From NCBI GenBank assembly GCA_902773215.1, contig CACYDQ010000160.1, forward strand, positions 1-14,808: a stretch of 14,808 nucleotides of DNA. The letters run 5' to 3'. Below the pieces are notes generated by a model. That model worked only from the letters and a program-made list of their open reading frames with translations. It made no database searches and was not told the origin of the DNA. This stretch comes from an uncultured Spirochaetaceae bacterium. Its GTDB lineage: Bacteria; Spirochaetota; Spirochaetia; Treponematales; Treponemataceae. Positions 14,804 to 14,808 of the stretch are shown piece after piece. The position numbers and the translations under genes are program-made. Every line of letters begins with the position of its first letter. Position 1 is the first letter of the stretch.

Positions 14804-14808
14804 ATGGA
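14804..14808 (+). CDS. motA: Probable start of motA, cut by window edge
   Basis: Only ATGGA is visible. GGGAGG at 14786–14791 lies 12 nt upstream, a rather long spacing for a ribosome binding site. The motA call rests on the flbD–motA order known from spirochaetes and on the start codon followed by GA, compatible with the common Met-Asp beginning. No domain can be seen. Confidence 0.35.

Overview
The window looks like chromosomal DNA of a spirochaete, most likely a Treponema. The first 9 kb has the order tamB–bamA–skp–mutS, which is the arrangement I know from Treponema pallidum (TP0325–TP0328). The last few hundred bases carry flbD followed by the probable start of motA, another spirochaete neighbourhood. 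GC content is moderate and isoleucine is often encoded by ATA. All genes appear intact except the two cut by the window edges. I see no insertion sequences, CRISPR arrays, tRNA or rRNA genes.

Layout. (1) 2–9041, plus strand: tamB (5' end missing), bamA, skp and mutS, spaced by 14 nt, 24 nt and a 1-nt overlap, so probably one transcript. This is an outer-membrane biogenesis cluster with the mismatch-repair gene attached. (2) 9060–10429, minus strand: an exported SH3-domain protein and a lipoprotein zinc metallopeptidase (M48), overlapping by ATGA, behind a good sigma-70-type promoter at 10478–10506. They converge on mutS with only 18 nt between the stop codons. (3) 10603–13813, minus strand: a DegV-family (FakB-like) protein, then FakA (fatty acid kinase), then PlsY (acyl-phosphate:glycerol-3-phosphate acyltransferase), spaced by 17 and 11 nt. 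(4) 13946–14473, plus strand: a TetR-family regulator divergent from the fatty-acid operon. (5) 14524–end, plus strand: flbD and the first bases of a probable motA.

The most interesting unit is the DegV/FakB–FakA–PlsY operon with its divergent TetR. In characterised systems, FakB carries a fatty acid, FakA phosphorylates it to acyl-phosphate, and PlsY transfers the acyl group to glycerol-3-phosphate. Here all three steps are consecutive genes, which suggests a dedicated route for putting exogenous fatty acids into phospholipid. The 132-bp divergent intergenic region holds two back-to-back promoters whose -35 boxes overlap, a perfect 22-bp palindrome in the operon leader, and a 14-bp palindrome centred on the tetR start codon. 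The tetR mRNA is predicted to be almost leaderless. The DegV protein lacks the usual His of its GAH-x-GPG motif (it reads GASIGPDA), so its biochemistry may differ.

All functional calls come from reading motifs and gene context; no database search or structure prediction was possible.
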